Shown: positions 4,571 through 5,707 of the stretch, one piece after another
How positions within the stretch are numbered: position 1 is the first letter of the stretch
Layout of the letters: every line of letters begins with the position of its first letter
Assembly: GCA_018812885.1 (NCBI GenBank)
Contig: JAHJCW010000256.1
Coordinates: 1-5,707, forward strand
Reading direction: 5' to 3'
Source: a bacterium
Lineage (GTDB): Bacteria; Fidelibacterota; Marinisomatia; Marinisomatales; JAHJCW01
Length of the DNA: 5,707 bases
Notes under the pieces: generated by a model
Told to the model about the DNA's origin: nothing
Database searches by the model: none
Seen by the model: only the letters and a program-made list of their open reading frames with translations
Program-made: the position numbers and the translations under genes

Positions 4571-5707
4571 TTATTTTGCCTCCTCCTTTTTCACGTCAGC
4601 CATTTTTATTACAGGTATTGCAATTTCTATTACGTCTTTCATATCGCTTGCAAACATAAATTCTAAATCTTTTTTAATATGCTCCGGAATCTCTTCTAAA
4701 TCCTTTTGGTTATGGGAAGGAAGAATTATTGATTTAACTCCCAAACGATGTGCTGCAGTAACTTTCTCCTTAACTCCGCCAATCGGTAATACATTACCAC
4801 GCAATGTAATTTCGCCTGTCATTGCTAAATGATCTTTAACCGATTTATTTGATAGTAAAGATACCAATGCAGTAAATATTCCTACACCGGCTGATGGTCC
4901 ATCTTTAGGTATCGCACCGGCGGGTACATGGATGTGGATATCTGTTTCTTTGTAAAAATCCTCATCAATTCCAAATAATTTTGCGTGCGATCTAACATAA
5001 GTCAATGCGGCTGTAGCCGATTCCTTCATTACGTCGCCCAACTTACCGGTAAGTGTTAATTTGCCATTGCCCTTCATTTTTGATGCTTCAATAAATAAAA
5101 TGTCACCACCAGCCATTGTCCACGCCAAGCCTATGACAATACCCGGTTTTGTAGTTCTTTCTGCAATGTCAGAATAAAATCTTTGTGCACCAAGATAATC
5201 GGTAACCTGATTTTTGGTTATTTTAATTTTCCCGGCTTTTTTCTCTACTTTATCACGCGCAACTTTACGCAACACATTTGCGATTTCTCTTTCAAGATTT
5301 CTTACACCGGCTTCACGAGTATATGAACTGATTAATTCTTTAATCCCAGGAACTTCAAAACTAACATCTTTATCTGTCAATCCATTTTCTTCAATTTGTT
5401 TGGGAATTAGATGTCTTTGTGCAATATTGATTTTTTCATCCTCTATATAACCTGTAAAGTCTAAAATTTCCATACGATCTTGTAAGGCAGGAGGAATTGC
5501 ATCTTTAAAATTACCGGTTGCAATAAACATTACATTACTTAAATCAAAATCCACTTCAAGATAGTGATCACTGAATGAGAAATTTTGCTCTGGATCTAGC
5601 ACTTCTAATAAAGCTGAAGATGGATCGCCACGAAAATCATTTCCAATTTTATCGATTTCATCTAGCATAAATATCGGATTATTAGAACCTGCTTTTTTTA
5701 TTGATTG
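4571..5707 (-). CDS. lon: ATP-dependent protease Lon, C-terminal part (5' end outside window)
   Basis: The last 378 codons of Lon, the cytoplasmic ATP-dependent serine protease that degrades misfolded and short-lived regulatory proteins. The frame is open to the window edge (QSIKKAGSNNPIFMLDEIDK at 5707-5648), so the methionine at 5668 is internal, not the start. Numbering the visible part, residues 1-150 are the end of the AAA+ module: Walker B FMLDEID (13-19), the GDPSSALLEVLDPEQN signature (27-42), sensor-1 region IATGN (62-66), arginine-finger region ALQDRME (74-80) and sensor-2 region TREAGVRNLER (130-140). The S16-type protease domain follows (about 190-360), with the catalytic Ser272 in KDGPSAG and Lys313 in GGVKEK, both intact. 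MAGGDILFIEA (198-208) marks the LonA type. Full LonA proteins are near 780-830 residues, so roughly half is missing to the right. It is housekeeping sequence and marks the chromosomal side of the accessory region. Confidence 0.97.
   Translation of the reverse strand, partial: QSIKKAGSNNPIFMLDEIDKIGNDFRGDPSSALLEVLDPEQNFSFSDHYLEVDFDLSNVMFIATGNFKDAIPPALQDRMEILDFTGYIEDEKINIAQRHLIPKQIEENGLTDKDVSFEVPGIKELISSYTREAGVRNLEREIANVLRKVARDKVEKKAGKIKITKNQVTDYLGAQRFYSDIAERTTKPGIVIGLAWTMAGGDILFIEASKMKGNGKLTLTGKLGDVMKESATAALTYVRSHAKLFGIDEDFYKETDIHIHVPAGAIPKDGPSAGVGIFTALVSLLSNKSVKDHLAMTGEITLRGNVLPIGGVKEKVTAAHRLGVKSIILPSHNQKDLEEIPEHIKKDLEFMFASDMKDVIEIAIPVIKMADVKKEEAK

Noticed and set aside
5214..5668. Met at 5668 as the start of lon, and a small plus-strand frame at 5214-5450
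   Set aside because: The lon frame stays open with family-typical residues to the window edge, so that Met is internal. The plus-strand frame is antisense to the conserved Lon AAA+ region and shows no RBS or domain.

Overview
The window looks like bacterial chromosome, AT-rich in its non-coding parts. A housekeeping segment on the right (3' part of lon, then tRNA-Val) borders an accessory segment on the left. The LRR protein has a lipoprotein signal and the C-terminal cap style common in Gram-negative environmental bacteria. With the lon and IS481-type sequences this loosely suggests the Bacteroidetes/Ignavibacteria (FCB) side of the tree, but that is only an impression and no marker here settles it.

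Layout, right to left, because every gene except the transposase is on the minus strand. At 5707-4571 is the C-terminal half of ATP-dependent protease Lon, whose 5' part lies beyond the window. At 4461-4388 is an intact tRNA-Val(UAC) with its own terminator (4379-4347). Then come a short 10-bp-period tandem repeat (4342-4305) and the right stub of intergenic repeat R3, split by a complete 1263-bp IS481-family element (3007-4269, transposase on plus). After the rest of R3 come a 14-repeat leucine-rich-repeat lipoprotein (2859-1576), repeat R2, a small glycine-rich membrane protein (1391-1074), a single-pass membrane protein of unknown function (1002-388), and repeat R1 (348-237). Finally, at 98-54, there is a decayed copy of the 3' half of the same tRNA-Val in the same orientation.

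The main point is the architecture. A 3'-half tRNA duplicate lies downstream of an intact tRNA, with accessory genes between them. That is the geometry left by site-specific integration into a tRNA gene, although no integrase is visible. Inside this ~4.3 kb segment (about 3.0 kb without the IS) the gene blocks are punctuated by three ~110-bp repeats in the same orientation. Each repeat has a terminator-like GC hairpin at one end and a -35-like hexamer at the other, so each may end one transcription unit and start the next. R3 and R1 sit at the two outer edges of the gene set, which gives a cassette-array look. The IS481 element landed in the hairpin loop of R3.

The accessory genes appear surface or membrane related: a lipid-anchored LRR binding protein plus two membrane proteins that are probably co-transcribed. 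No enzymatic function can be assigned to them, and no defence or toxin system can be demonstrated from the sequence.
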